Below, in pieces: positions 27,355-35,339 of a stretch of DNA of 64,000 bases. The DNA is from Candidatus Tectimicrobiota bacterium (GTDB lineage Bacteria > Tectomicrobia > Entotheonellia > Entotheonellales > Entotheonellaceae). Every line of letters starts with the position of its first letter. The stretch's first letter is position 1. The position numbers and the translations under genes were made by a program. Under the pieces are notes generated by a model, which did not search any database, was not told where the DNA came from, and worked only from the letters and a program-made list of their open reading frames with translations. The stretch covers positions 1 through 64,000 of the forward strand of contig BPKO01000014.1 of NCBI GenBank assembly GCA_026005175.1, in the 5' to 3' direction.

Positions 27355-28680
27355 ATGAGCCGACCGTCGCTGGCAGCGCGCCTGCCGTTTTTCTACGGCT
27401 GGGTAGTGGTGGCGGTGGCGTTTGTGACCATGGGCATCGGGGTCAACACGCGGACGGCGTTTTCGCTGCTTTTTCCGCCGCTTTTGGCCGAGTTTGGCTG
27501 GCCGCGCGGCGTCACGGCCGCGGCCTTTTCCCTGGGCTTTCTCGCCTCGACCCTCTACGCCCCCTTTCTGGGGCTGCTCATGGACCGCTGGGGGCCGCGG
27601 TGGGTGATCCCGCTGGGGGTGTGCCTGGTCAGCGCCGGCATGGTCTTGGCCACCCAGATACGCCACCCCTGGCAGCTCTACCTGAGCCTGGGGGTGCTGG
27701 TGGTGGGCGGAAGCGTCTTCCTGAGCTATATTGGCCACTCGCTGTTTTTGCCCAACTGGTTCGTGCGCCGGCGCGGCCTGGCCATCGGCATCGCCTTTTC
27801 CGGGGTGGGAGTGGGGTCGATGGTGCTTTTCCCCTGGCTGCAAGCGCTGATTGTCCGCCTGGGCTGGCGCCAGGCCTGCTGGACGCTGGCGGCGCTTTTG
27901 GTGGTGACCTTGCTGCCGCTCAATTTCTGCCTGCAGCGCCAGCGGCCGCAAGACCTGGGCCTGGCACCCGACGGCGATACCCCCGGGGAGCCGGTGGCGC
28001 CGGAGGCGGCGGCCAACGTCGTCGACCCGGCCTGGGCGGCGGTGGAGTGGACGCTCTGGCGGGCCATGCGCACGGCACGCTTCTGGTGGCTCTTCGTGGC
28101 GTTTTTTGCCAGCCTCTTTGCCTGGTACGCGGTGCAGGTGCACCAGACCAAGTACTTGCTCGAAGTCGGGTTTTCTGCCGAGCAGGCGGCGTATGCCCTG
28201 GGGCTGGTGGGCCTGACGGGGATCGCCGGGCAGATCGCCCTTGGCCACCTTTCGGACCGCCTTGGCCGCGAGTGGGCCTGGACGCTGAGCGGCTGTGGCT
28301 ACGTGGCCTGCTACGGGCTGCTGCTGCTCATGCAGCGCACGCCGCTGCCGCTTTTCATGTACGCCATGGTGGCCGCCCAGGGCCTGCTGGGCTACGGCCT
28401 GGCTTCGGTTTACGGCGCCATTCCGGCCGAGCTGTTTCAGGGCAAGCACTACGGGACGATTTTTGGCACCCTGAGCCTGGCCTCCAGCCTCGGCGCCGCC
28501 GCTGGCCCCTGGGTGGCGGGTAGCGTGTACGACCGCACCGGCAGCTATACTCTAGCGTTCTGGCTGGCCATCGGCCTGAGCCTGCTCTCCATCGTGGCCG
28601 TGTGGCGGGCGGCGCCGCGCAAGGTGCGGGCGGTGGCCGGCCGTCTCCCCAAGCGCCCGCCGGTGCCGGAGGAAGGGTGA
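27355..28680 (+). CDS. MFS transporter
   Basis: A 441-residue inner-membrane protein with about 12 hydrophobic helices. It begins with the FFYGWVVVAVAFVTMGIGV segment common in the monocarboxylate/oxalate-formate antiporter-like MFS group. The loop 2-3 motif is LGLLMDRWGPRWVIPLG, and its second-half counterpart is LGHLSDRLGREWAWTLSG. It probably exchanges or imports an organic anion. An upstream in-frame ATG would add an unrelated, Arg/Pro-rich stretch, so the start at 27355 is chosen. The hotdog gene begins five bases after its stop, so they form an operon. Confidence 0.87.
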   Translation: MSRPSLAARLPFFYGWVVVAVAFVTMGIGVNTRTAFSLLFPPLLAEFGWPRGVTAAAFSLGFLASTLYAPFLGLLMDRWGPRWVIPLGVCLVSAGMVLATQIRHPWQLYLSLGVLVVGGSVFLSYIGHSLFLPNWFVRRRGLAIGIAFSGVGVGSMVLFPWLQALIVRLGWRQACWTLAALLVVTLLPLNFCLQRQRPQDLGLAPDGDTPGEPVAPEAAANVVDPAWAAVEWTLWRAMRTARFWWLFVAFFASLFAWYAVQVHQTKYLLEVGFSAEQAAYALGLVGLTGIAGQIALGHLSDRLGREWAWTLSGCGYVACYGLLLLMQRTPLPLFMYAMVAAQGLLGYGLASVYGAIPAELFQGKHYGTIFGTLSLASSLGAAAGPWVAGSVYDRTGSYTLAFWLAIGLSLLSIVAVWRAAPRKVRAVAGRLPKRPPVPEEG

Positions 28681-28685
28681 GGAGG

Positions 28686-29555
28686 ATGAGCGTCGCGCAG
28701 GCCCGAGAGCGGTTTGCCCGCATGCCGTTTGCCGCCCACCTTGGCATTGGCAGCGCCGAGGTGGCGCCGCAGCGGGCAGTGGTGACGCTGCCGTACCGGC
28801 AGGAAAATGCCAACCCTGGCGGGGTGCTGCACGGCGGCGCCACGGCTTCGCTGCTCCACCTGGCCGGAGAGCTGGCGGTATGGAGCGACGTCGACCTGGC
28901 TGCCCCGCTCGTGCTTGGCCCCGTTGACGTAACCATCCAGTATCTCTCCCCAGTCCTGGGCGACGAGCTGGTGGCCACGGCCTGCGTGCTGCGGCGCGGC
29001 CGCGACTTTTTTTTCGTGGAGGTGACGGTGTGCACGCCGCAGCAGCGGCTGGTGAGCAAGGGCCTGCTGAGCTACCGGGCGGCTGACTACACGGGCCGGC
29101 CGCGGCGCCTGCTGTCGAGTCCCGAATATCTCGCCGCGCCCTCACCGGCCACGGCCACGCCCCTGCCGTGGCTTGACGGCCCCTACATGCGTAAGCTGCG
29201 CATGACCACCTTGCACCAGAGCCCGGGACGGGTGCGCCTGTGCCTGCCGTGCTGGACACCGCTTACCGGGGCCGGGGAGACCCTGCACGAAGGAGTGCTG
29301 GCCTCGCTGTGCGACACCGCTGGCACCATGGCGGCCTGGAGTCTGGTGCGGCCCCAGGGTGCCCGCGGCGCCACGGTGGGCATGCAGCTCAGCTATCCTG
29401 GCGTGCCGGCGCACGAAGCGGTGATCGCCGATGCCCGCGTGCAGTACCGCTCCGAGGAACTCTTTTTTGCCACGGTGCAGGCGTTTACGGCCACCTCGCG
29501 CCAGCCGGTGGCCCTGGGAAACGTGACGTACCGCCTCCTGGAGGCGCCTCCGTAG
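28686..29555 (+). CDS. Tandem hotdog-fold thioesterase-like protein
   Basis: A 289-residue protein with two PaaI-type hotdog units. The first (residues about 1-135) has the typical NPGGVLHGGATASLLHLAG with VDVTIQYLSPVLGDEL. The second (about 160-285) has the parallel ETLHEGVLASLCDTAGTMAAWSL with VGMQLSYPG. Hotdog thioesterases hydrolyse acyl-CoA; the first unit keeps the HGG motif and the second replaces it with HEG. AGGAGG precedes the ATG, five bases after the MFS stop. A role in handling acyl-CoA from an imported acid is inferred from context. Confidence 0.82.
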   Translation: MSVAQARERFARMPFAAHLGIGSAEVAPQRAVVTLPYRQENANPGGVLHGGATASLLHLAGELAVWSDVDLAAPLVLGPVDVTIQYLSPVLGDELVATACVLRRGRDFFFVEVTVCTPQQRLVSKGLLSYRAADYTGRPRRLLSSPEYLAAPSPATATPLPWLDGPYMRKLRMTTLHQSPGRVRLCLPCWTPLTGAGETLHEGVLASLCDTAGTMAAWSLVRPQGARGATVGMQLSYPGVPAHEAVIADARVQYRSEELFFATVQAFTATSRQPVALGNVTYRLLEAPP

Positions 29556-29561
29556 CGGTCC

Positions 29562-31037
29562 TTAGGCCTCCACCCAGGCGCGCTCGAGGTAGGGCGTGGT
29601 CCCCACGCGGGTAAGGGTGAGGTGCTGCCGGTACCGGCCGGCCGGGGTGGGCGCCTCGGCGGTATAGGTGCGAGTCTCTACCGGCAGCTCGACGGCGGCG
29701 GGGGTGGCAAGGGCCTCGTGCAGCACCCGGCCCTCGATGCCGGCCGGCAGGGGATAGCCGAGCAGGTGCAGCACCGTCGGCATGAGGTCAAAAGTGCCGC
29801 TGGGCAGCTCGCTGGCATAGCCCTCGCGAAAGGCCGGGCCGTAGGCGACGCAGAGGCTATGGAGCTCTTGAGGGCTCAATCCGCCGTGGGTGCTGCCGCC
29901 CAGGGGCAAATACGAGTCGTCGTAGCAGCCGCCGCGCACGCCGTGGGCATCGGGCGCCTCGTCGCTGCGCAGGACGTAGATGAGGTCGGCGGCGCGGGGG
30001 TGCTCGACGTTGACCAGGGCACGGGCAAAGGTGCCGGGCACCAGCCCCTCGACGGCGTTTTTGCCCGGGGTAAAAAGGGGACCGCACCAGGGCTGGGCGA
30101 GCAGCCAGGTGGCGACTTGGGGCAGCAGGCGGGGCTGGCGCACGTGGAGGGCGCCGCAGCACCAGGGCACCACGGCGATGTCGGCATCCTCGTAGCTGCC
30201 GTGGCGGGCGGCAAAGCCGGCGGCCGCCAGCGCGGCACGCACGTCGACTTTGTGGCGCACCGTGAGGTGGCCGTGGTCAGAGAGCACGATGAGGTTAACC
30301 GCTTCGCGCTGGGCGGGCTGCTGCAGCCAGTCCAGGAGGCGCCCGAGCTGGGTATCAACGGCGCGCAGGGCTTCCTCCGCGGCCGGCGAGCCAATGCCGC
30401 AGTAGTGGTAAGTGCGGTCGGGGTCGGAAAACCACAAGATGGTCACCCGCGGCCGGTGCACGGGGAAGACGTACTCGAGAAACACGGTGGTCAGGTAAGC
30501 CAGCCGCGCGGCGTCGGGGGTGCCGGCCGCCGGCGGCGGACCGAAGCGCTCGAGGATGGCGGTTGCTTCCTGTGGCGGGAAAGAAGGCGCCAGCCCGTGC
30601 GCCGAGAAGACAAGCCCGCCTTGGCGCTTGACGGTGTGGTGCATGAGCCGGTTCGAGCCGGTGGTGCCGGCGCTGAGGGCAGCCAGGATCTGGCCGTGGG
30701 CGGCGAGGATCTCGCCCAGGCTGGGCGTACAGAGCAGCCGGCCTCCAAAGTAAGCGTTGGCGGCTTCCACCACGTCGTACTTGCCCAAGTCGACGGCGCG
30801 GTCGGCAAACAGGCCGGGCACAAAAAGCGAGTTGTTCACCACGCCATGAGTGCCTGCCGTGGCCCCGGTGACCAGGCTGGCCACGTTCACTCGCGTGGCG
30901 GTGGGGAAAACGGCCCGGTGGTGGCGAAAGTGGACTCCTTGCTGCATCAGGCGCCAGAGGGTAGGCATGCGCTCTGGCGTCACCCTGTCGGGCCGCAGGC
31001 CGTCAAGACCGACGATGAGAACATGCGGCGAGGGCAT
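29562..31037 (-). CDS. Alkaline-phosphatase-superfamily phosphodiesterase/nucleotide pyrophosphatase-like protein
   Basis: A 491-residue enzyme of the type I phosphodiesterase family. Metal and nucleophile sites are visible: VLIVGLDGLRPDRV (Asp), FPTATRVNVASLVTG (Thr nucleophile followed by Asn), WFSDPDRTYHYCG (Asp/His) and VLSDHGHLTVRH (Asp-His). A final His site is in GGSTHGGLSPQE. There is no signal peptide with this start. It is divergent from a phosphonoacetate hydrolase of the same superfamily. It may split a phosphate or phosphonate ester; the substrate is not determined. Confidence 0.85.
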   Translation of the reverse strand: MPSPHVLIVGLDGLRPDRVTPERMPTLWRLMQQGVHFRHHRAVFPTATRVNVASLVTGATAGTHGVVNNSLFVPGLFADRAVDLGKYDVVEAANAYFGGRLLCTPSLGEILAAHGQILAALSAGTTGSNRLMHHTVKRQGGLVFSAHGLAPSFPPQEATAILERFGPPPAAGTPDAARLAYLTTVFLEYVFPVHRPRVTILWFSDPDRTYHYCGIGSPAAEEALRAVDTQLGRLLDWLQQPAQREAVNLIVLSDHGHLTVRHKVDVRAALAAAGFAARHGSYEDADIAVVPWCCGALHVRQPRLLPQVATWLLAQPWCGPLFTPGKNAVEGLVPGTFARALVNVEHPRAADLIYVLRSDEAPDAHGVRGGCYDDSYLPLGGSTHGGLSPQELHSLCVAYGPAFREGYASELPSGTFDLMPTVLHLLGYPLPAGIEGRVLHEALATPAAVELPVETRTYTAEAPTPAGRYRQHLTLTRVGTTPYLERAWVEA

Positions 31038-31143
31038 GCTGGGGTATCCTTCTGCAAAATGGCCTCTGGCGTGCCGGGCGCGGCGGCGCCCGCTCGCGTC
31101 ACCCGCCGGCGCCATGCATGATGGCAGAGAGGAGAAATAGCCG

Positions 31144-32380
31144 ATGACCACGGTCCACGTCAACGGTCGCACGTATCGCCTGCCGCAGTGCCCTACGGTG
31201 CTGGTGTGCATTGACGGCAGTGCCCCCGAGTACTTCAGCGTGGGGTGGCAGCGTGGCCAGCTGCCCACCCTGCGGCGCTTTCGCGAGCAGGGCGTCTATG
31301 CCCTGGCCAAGGCGGTGGTGCCGACGTTTACCAACCCCAACAACCTTTCCATTGTTACCGGGGCGCCGCCGGCCGTCCACGGCATCAGCGGCAACTACTT
31401 CCTCGACCCGGCCACGGGACAAGAAGTGATGATGAACGAGCCGCACTTTCTGCGCGCCGAGACGATTCTGGCCGCCCTGTCGCGCTGCGGCGTGCGCGTG
31501 GCGGTGGTGACGGCCAAAGACAAGCTGCGCCGTCTGCTGGGGCACGGCCTGCAAGGGGGGATCTGCTTTTCGGCCGAAAAGGCGCACGCAGCCACCCTGG
31601 CCGAAAACGGCATCGAAGGCGTCAATGCCCTGGTGGGCTGGGAGACGCCGGAGGTGTACTCGAGCCAGCTCAGCGCCTTTGTCATGGAAGCGGGGCTACG
31701 CCTCTTGCAAACGCAGGCGCCCGACCTCCTCTACTTGTCGCTCACCGACTACGTGCAGCACAAGCATGCGCCCGGAGAGCCAGAGGCAGACCGCTTCTAT
31801 GCCATGCTCGACGACTACTTTGCCGCTTTTGACCGCCTCGGCGCCGTGGTGGGCATCACCGCCGATCACGGCATGAACGACAAACACACCGCCACCGGCG
31901 AGCCCAACGTGCTCTACCTGAGTCCGCTGCTTGAGAGCTGGTTGGGCGCGGGCAAGGCGCGAGTGATCTTGCCGATCACCGATCCCTACGTGGTGCATCA
32001 CGGCGCTCTGGGCTCTTTTGCTACGGTCTATCTGGCGCCAGACGTGGACGTCACGGCGGTGGTGGAGCGGCTGCGCCGCCTTGAGGCTGTCACTTACGTC
32101 GGCACCCGCGCCGAGGCCAGTCAGGGCCTTTGCTTTACCTGCCGATCGCATCGGTGACGTGGTGGTGATCAGCGACCGCCACACGGTGCTTGGCAAGGCG
32201 CCGGCCGACCACGACCTCAGCCTGCTTGCAGGCCGCCTGCGCTCGCACGGCGGCCTGGCCGAGCAAGAGGTCCCCTTCGTGCTCAACCGTCCCTTGCACG
32301 AGGCCTATCGCCACCGGCTGTCGGCGGAGCTGTGGAACTTTGACCTCTTTGACTTTGCCCTTAACGGGATTGTGCTTTAG
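31144..32380 (+). CDS. phnA: Phosphonoacetate hydrolase, frameshift near the 3' end
   Basis: The encoded protein matches the alkaline-phosphatase-superfamily enzyme that splits the C-P bond of phosphonoacetate to acetate and phosphate. Diagnostic parts are VLVCIDGSAPEYF (metal Asp), VPTFTNPNNLSIVTGAPP (Thr nucleophile and Asn), YLSLTDYVQHKHAPGE (Asp and His) and ITADHGMNDKH (Asp-His). The C-terminus (FALPADRIGDVVVISDRH, HDLSLLAGRLRSHGGLAEQEVPFVLN) is in another frame after about 32115-32132. One surplus base explains the shift and gives about 411 residues, the family length. AGGAG-like purines precede the ATG. Confidence 0.87.
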
Positions 32381-32412
32381 TCACTTCGGTCGCCAGGCGG
32401 ACGCCGGTGCCG

Positions 32413-32418
32413 TATAAT
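32413..32418 (+). promoter_or_regulatory. Candidate -10 element of the coiled-coil gene
   Basis: A perfect TATAAT at 32413-32418 lies 19 bases before the ATG at 32438. No good -35 is seen at 17 bases. An in-frame ATG at 32417 overlaps this box and is therefore unlikely to be used if the promoter is real. Confidence 0.4.
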
Positions 32419-32437
32419 GGAAGGGCAGGAGGAAGCC

Positions 32438-33616
32438 ATGCCCTTTACCGATGAAGACTTCCAGGAGCTTATTCGGCTCATCGAAACGCACCCCGAGTGG
32501 CGTGCGGAGCTGCGCCGTCTTTTGCTCACCGACGAGCTCCTCGCCCTGCCGGGTCAACTGGCGGCGCTGCGCCAGGAGACGGAAGAGCGCTTCCAGCAGT
32601 TGCTGACAGCTCTAGAGCAGCTCGTGGCACAGATGACGTCTCTGGCGGAAGCGCAGCGAGAGACCGAGTCGCGCCTGGCGGCGCTGACGGCGCGGGTAGA
32701 GGCGCTGGCGGCGCGCCTGGAAGCGCTCGCAGCACGGGTCGAAGAGCTGGCGGAAGCGCAGCGAGAGACCGAGTCGCGCCTGGCGGCGCTAACGGCGCGG
32801 GTAGAGGCGCTGACAGAGCGGGTAGAGGCGCTGGCCGCGGCACAGCAGCAAACCGAGGCGCGTCTAGAGGCGCTGGCGGAAGCGCAGCGAGAGACCGAGT
32901 CGCGCCTGGCGGCGCTGACGGCGCGGGTAGAGACGCTGGCGGCGCGCCTAGATGCGCTGACAGAGCGGGTGGAAGAGCTGGCGGAAGCGCAGCGAGAGAC
33001 CGAGTCGCGCCTGGCGGCGCTGACGGCGCGGGTAGAGGCGCTGACAGAGCGGGTAGAGGCGCTGGCCGCGGCACAGCAGCAAACCGAGGCGCGTCTAGAG
33101 GCGCTGGCGGAAGCGCAGCGAGAGACCGAGTCGCGCCTGGCGGCGCTGACGCGCACGGTCCAGGCGCTGGTGATCGATGTCGGCGAGCTCAAAGGCGACA
33201 GCCTGGAGCGCCGCTATCGCGAACGGGCAGGGGCGTACTTTGCCCGCCTGCTTCGCCGGCCGCGGCTTTTGCCCGAGGAGGAGCTCGAAGCGGTGCTGGA
33301 AACCGCCGTGGCACGTGGCCTGCTCAGCGAAGCCGAAGCCCACGACGTCACTTGGGCCGACTTGCTCGTGCGCGGCAGGCGCCGCGACGACGATGCCGAA
33401 GTGGTGCTGGTGGTGGAAGTGTCGTGGGGCGTTGGCCCTCACGACGTGGAACAGGCCGCCCAACGCGCTGCCCTGCTCAGCCGCGCTGGGTTGCCTGCCC
33501 TGCCCGTCGTTGCCGGCAAAACCATCACGCCGGAAGCCGCCCGCCTGGCGCAGGCACGCCAAGTGTGGCAGGTGCTCGACGGCCAGATGGTCGTGCCTCC
33601 TTCCGATTCGCCCTGA
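32438..33616 (+). CDS. Coiled-coil repeat protein with PD-(D/E)XK-like C-terminal domain
   Basis: A 392-residue protein. The N-terminal 60 residues are helical. Residues about 68-238 form a long heptad coiled coil built from near-identical blocks that begin LAEAQRETESRLAALTARVEAL; blocks alternate 35 and 42 residues (5 and 6 heptads). The C-terminal domain (YRERAGAYFARLLR ... EAHDVTWADLLVRGRRRDDDAEVVLVVEVSW) has the arrangement of a PD-(D/E)XK nuclease fold as in DUF3782-type proteins, but the usual ExK reads EVS, so catalysis is doubtful. The start at 32438 follows GCAGGAGGA. Function is unknown. Confidence 0.75.
   Translation: MPFTDEDFQELIRLIETHPEWRAELRRLLLTDELLALPGQLAALRQETEERFQQLLTALEQLVAQMTSLAEAQRETESRLAALTARVEALAARLEALAARVEELAEAQRETESRLAALTARVEALTERVEALAAAQQQTEARLEALAEAQRETESRLAALTARVETLAARLDALTERVEELAEAQRETESRLAALTARVEALTERVEALAAAQQQTEARLEALAEAQRETESRLAALTRTVQALVIDVGELKGDSLERRYRERAGAYFARLLRRPRLLPEEELEAVLETAVARGLLSEAEAHDVTWADLLVRGRRRDDDAEVVLVVEVSWGVGPHDVEQAAQRAALLSRAGLPALPVVAGKTITPEAARLAQARQVWQVLDGQMVVPPSDSP
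32642..33151 (+). repeat. In-gene tandem repeat, 231-base unit
   Basis: A conserved segment of about 48 bases starts at 32642, 32747, 32873, 32978 and 33104. Intervals are 105, 126, 105 and 126 bases, so the true unit is 231 bases (77 codons), present twice plus a partial third copy. All intervals are multiples of 21 bases, which keeps the heptad register. Confidence 0.9.
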
Positions 33617-33654
33617 TCCCCTTCAGGAATTAGCACAGGAACGAGCTCAGTCCC

Positions 33655-34224
33655 TCAGGTGTCGTAAGCGCCAAGGCTCTGCATGAAGCGGTGCTTGATG
33701 TAAGTGGGGCTCTTGGGCGGGCGTGCCGTGGCTTGCTGGTCGTCGACGCGCGCCACGATGATCCAGGGCCCCGGCGTGGCCATGGCCTGGAGAAAGGCCT
33801 GCTCAAAGGCTTCCTGCGTGTCTACGGCAACGACGCGCTCAAAGCCCGCCCCGCGGGCCAGCTGCGCCAGGTCGGCGCGAAAGGCGGTGTGCGTCGGCTG
33901 GCCGCCGGTGAGGGCGAACTGGCGGTTGTCCCAGATGACGTGGATGAGGTTCTGGGGGGCCCGCGCGGCTGCCGTGGTCAGGGCGTTGAGGTTCATGAGC
34001 AGTGCGCCGTCGCCGTCGAGCACGATGACTTTCTGCGCCGGGCGTGCCATGGCCAGCCCCAGCCCCATGGAGGCCGCCATGCCCATGGAGTTCCACATGT
34101 AAAAATTCTGCGGGCGATCCCCGGCGGCAAAGAGGTCGAACTTGGGATTGCCCAGCGAGGCAATAATGGGCTCGTCGTGTACTTGGGCAACGATGAAGCG
34201 CGTGGCGCGCAGGCGGTTGATCAT
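33655..34224 (-). CDS. TPP-dependent decarboxylase, TPP-binding (beta) subunit
   Basis: A 189-residue protein equal to the C-terminal TPP-binding half of phosphonopyruvate or sulfopyruvate decarboxylase. The TPP/Mg motif is LDGDGALLMNLNAL...VIWDN (GDG ... N). The upstream NFYMWNSMGMAASMGLGLAMARPAQKVIVLDGDG is typical of ComE/Ppd beta parts. The partner alpha-like subunit ends 5 bases before this start on the same strand. Together they would decarboxylate a 3-phosphono- or 3-sulfo-pyruvate. The nearby phosphonoacetate hydrolase gives mild support for a phosphono substrate, but sulfopyruvate is equally possible. Confidence 0.85.
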   Translation of the reverse strand: MINRLRATRFIVAQVHDEPIIASLGNPKFDLFAAGDRPQNFYMWNSMGMAASMGLGLAMARPAQKVIVLDGDGALLMNLNALTTAAARAPQNLIHVIWDNRQFALTGGQPTHTAFRADLAQLARGAGFERVVAVDTQEAFEQAFLQAMATPGPWIIVARVDDQQATARPPKSPTYIKHRFMQSLGAYDT

Positions 34225-34229
34225 CGCGG

Positions 34230-34745
34230 TTACCTCTCGTCTTTCCAGCCTGCCAGCTGGGTGGAAATGAGCACGGCAACGGGCTGTTCGGCGCTGTACG
34301 CCAGCTTCAAGGCGCCGGCGACCACCGTCGGTACTTCCGGGGCGTAACGCAGCACAAACGTGGGAATGTGCAGGGCGGCAAAGAGAGCCGGCAACGCCTG
34401 CCCCAGCGGCACCTGGGCGGCGTTGAATTCTCCGAGCTCTCCGCGCCAGCCAATGAACATGGGCAGCGGCACCTGGTAAGGGATGGCCAGCGAGGCCAAG
34501 GCGTTGAGGGCGTTGCCCACGCCGGCGGTGGGCATGAGCAGCGCGCCGCGCGCCCCGCCCATGTACTGGCCGGCGACCACCCCCACGCCTTCTTCCTCGC
34601 GCGCCAGGGGCAGAATGTCAAAAAAGGGATCCTGGCGCGCCAGGCGCAAGATCTGCTCGCCAATGGCGTCGGGGACGTAGCTGAGAAAGCGAATCCGATA
34701 CGCTTTGAGCTGCGCAATGATGTGCTGGGGCCAAGCCGTCTCCAT
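34230..34745 (-). CDS. TPP-dependent decarboxylase, PYR-domain (alpha) subunit
   Basis: A 171-residue protein equal to the N-terminal pyrimidine-binding half of phosphonopyruvate/sulfopyruvate decarboxylase. The catalytic Glu lies in LPLAREEEGVGVVAGQYMGGARGALLMPTAGVGNALNAL, the hallmark of this family. It continues with PLPMFIGWRGELGEF. The two subunits are on separate genes, as in ComD/ComE, rather than fused as in Ppd. It starts 11 bases after the OsmC-like stop and is followed by the beta subunit, forming a three-gene operon. Confidence 0.85.
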   Translation of the reverse strand: METAWPQHIIAQLKAYRIRFLSYVPDAIGEQILRLARQDPFFDILPLAREEEGVGVVAGQYMGGARGALLMPTAGVGNALNALASLAIPYQVPLPMFIGWRGELGEFNAAQVPLGQALPALFAALHIPTFVLRYAPEVPTVVAGALKLAYSAEQPVAVLISTQLAGWKDER

Positions 34746-34756
34746 GGGCGTTGTCC

Positions 34757-35230
34757 TTACCCCTCTTCCAGCTCCAAAGCGGTGGTGATGGCAATGCAGC
34801 CTCGCAAAGTGCGGGCCACCGGGCAGTAGTCGGCGTGGATGCGGTGGGCGCGCTCTGCCGCCTCGCGCTGCGCCGGGTCGAGCTTGAGCCGGTAAGTGAC
34901 GTGAATGCGGCGAATGACCAGGACGTTGCCGTCTTTTTCGATCTCCCCGCGGGCTTCGGCGCTCAGGCGCCCTTCCCCTGCTGCGATGCCGCGCGCTTCC
35001 AGCGCGCCTCCCAGAGTGCCGGTGAGTCAGCCGGCGGTGGCGGCCACCACGTAGTCAAGGGTGGTGGCGTGCGGCTCGTGTTCCTGCATGTTGACGCCAT
35101 AGTGGGCAGCGACTTCCGAGTGCACGCTAAAAAGCACCGGCTGCGCTTCTTGCGGCAGATAGGCCCGTCGCAGCGGCCCCTTGACGCGCTCGATGCGCAC
35201 CCGCGAGGTGTATACGACTTGCGAATCCAT
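34757..35230 (-). CDS. OsmC-family protein, probable selenoprotein with in-frame TGA
   Basis: The frame from 35230 encodes a 157-residue OsmC/Ohr-like thiol peroxidase if TGA at codon 68 (35029-35027) is read through. Residues 1-67 end with LDYVVAATAG and the sequence resumes as LTGTLGGALEARGI; in OsmC proteins the peroxidatic Cys occupies exactly this position (AGC-LT-like). The second conserved cysteine, Cys136, lies in HADYCPVARTL, 68 residues later; E. coli OsmC has 66 between its pair. No frameshift is needed. A SECIS-like hairpin follows the TGA. Sec replacing the peroxidatic Cys is the best reading; a nonsense mutation or base error is the alternative. It heads an operon with the split TPP decarboxylase. 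Confidence 0.8.
34991..35007 (-). promoter_or_regulatory. SECIS-like hairpin downstream of the in-frame TGA
   Basis: In the mRNA sense GCGCGC-UGGAA-GCGCGC forms a perfect six-base-pair stem with a five-base loop. The loop starts 25 nt after the UGA, and G is the second loop base. This agrees with the published bacterial SECIS model: loop 16-37 nt from UGA and a G among the first two loop bases. Confidence 0.6.
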
Positions 35231-35258
35231 ATCGTCTCCTCCATGACCCTGTAGGGCG

Positions 35259-35279
35259 AACCGGCTCTGCCTGCCGGTT
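35259..35279 (-). other. Perfect hairpin in the leader of the OsmC-like gene
   Basis: A seven-base inverted repeat, AACCGGC (35259-35265) and GCCGGTT (35273-35279), with a seven-base loop, lies between the barrel-protein stop and the OsmC-like start. It could end the barrel transcript or be part of the leader; no T-run follows. Confidence 0.4.
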
Positions 35280-35339
35280 GCGTGTCGTCAAGGCCTCAGT
35301 GTAGGCAGGAAGGGCAGGAGCGGTCAAGGCCGCCCCGCG

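Noticed and set aside
32497-33633. Other open frames, on both strands, across the coiled-coil repeat
   Set aside because: They are by-products of a stop-free GC-rich repeat; only the frame from 32438 has a ribosome site and a folded C-terminal domain.
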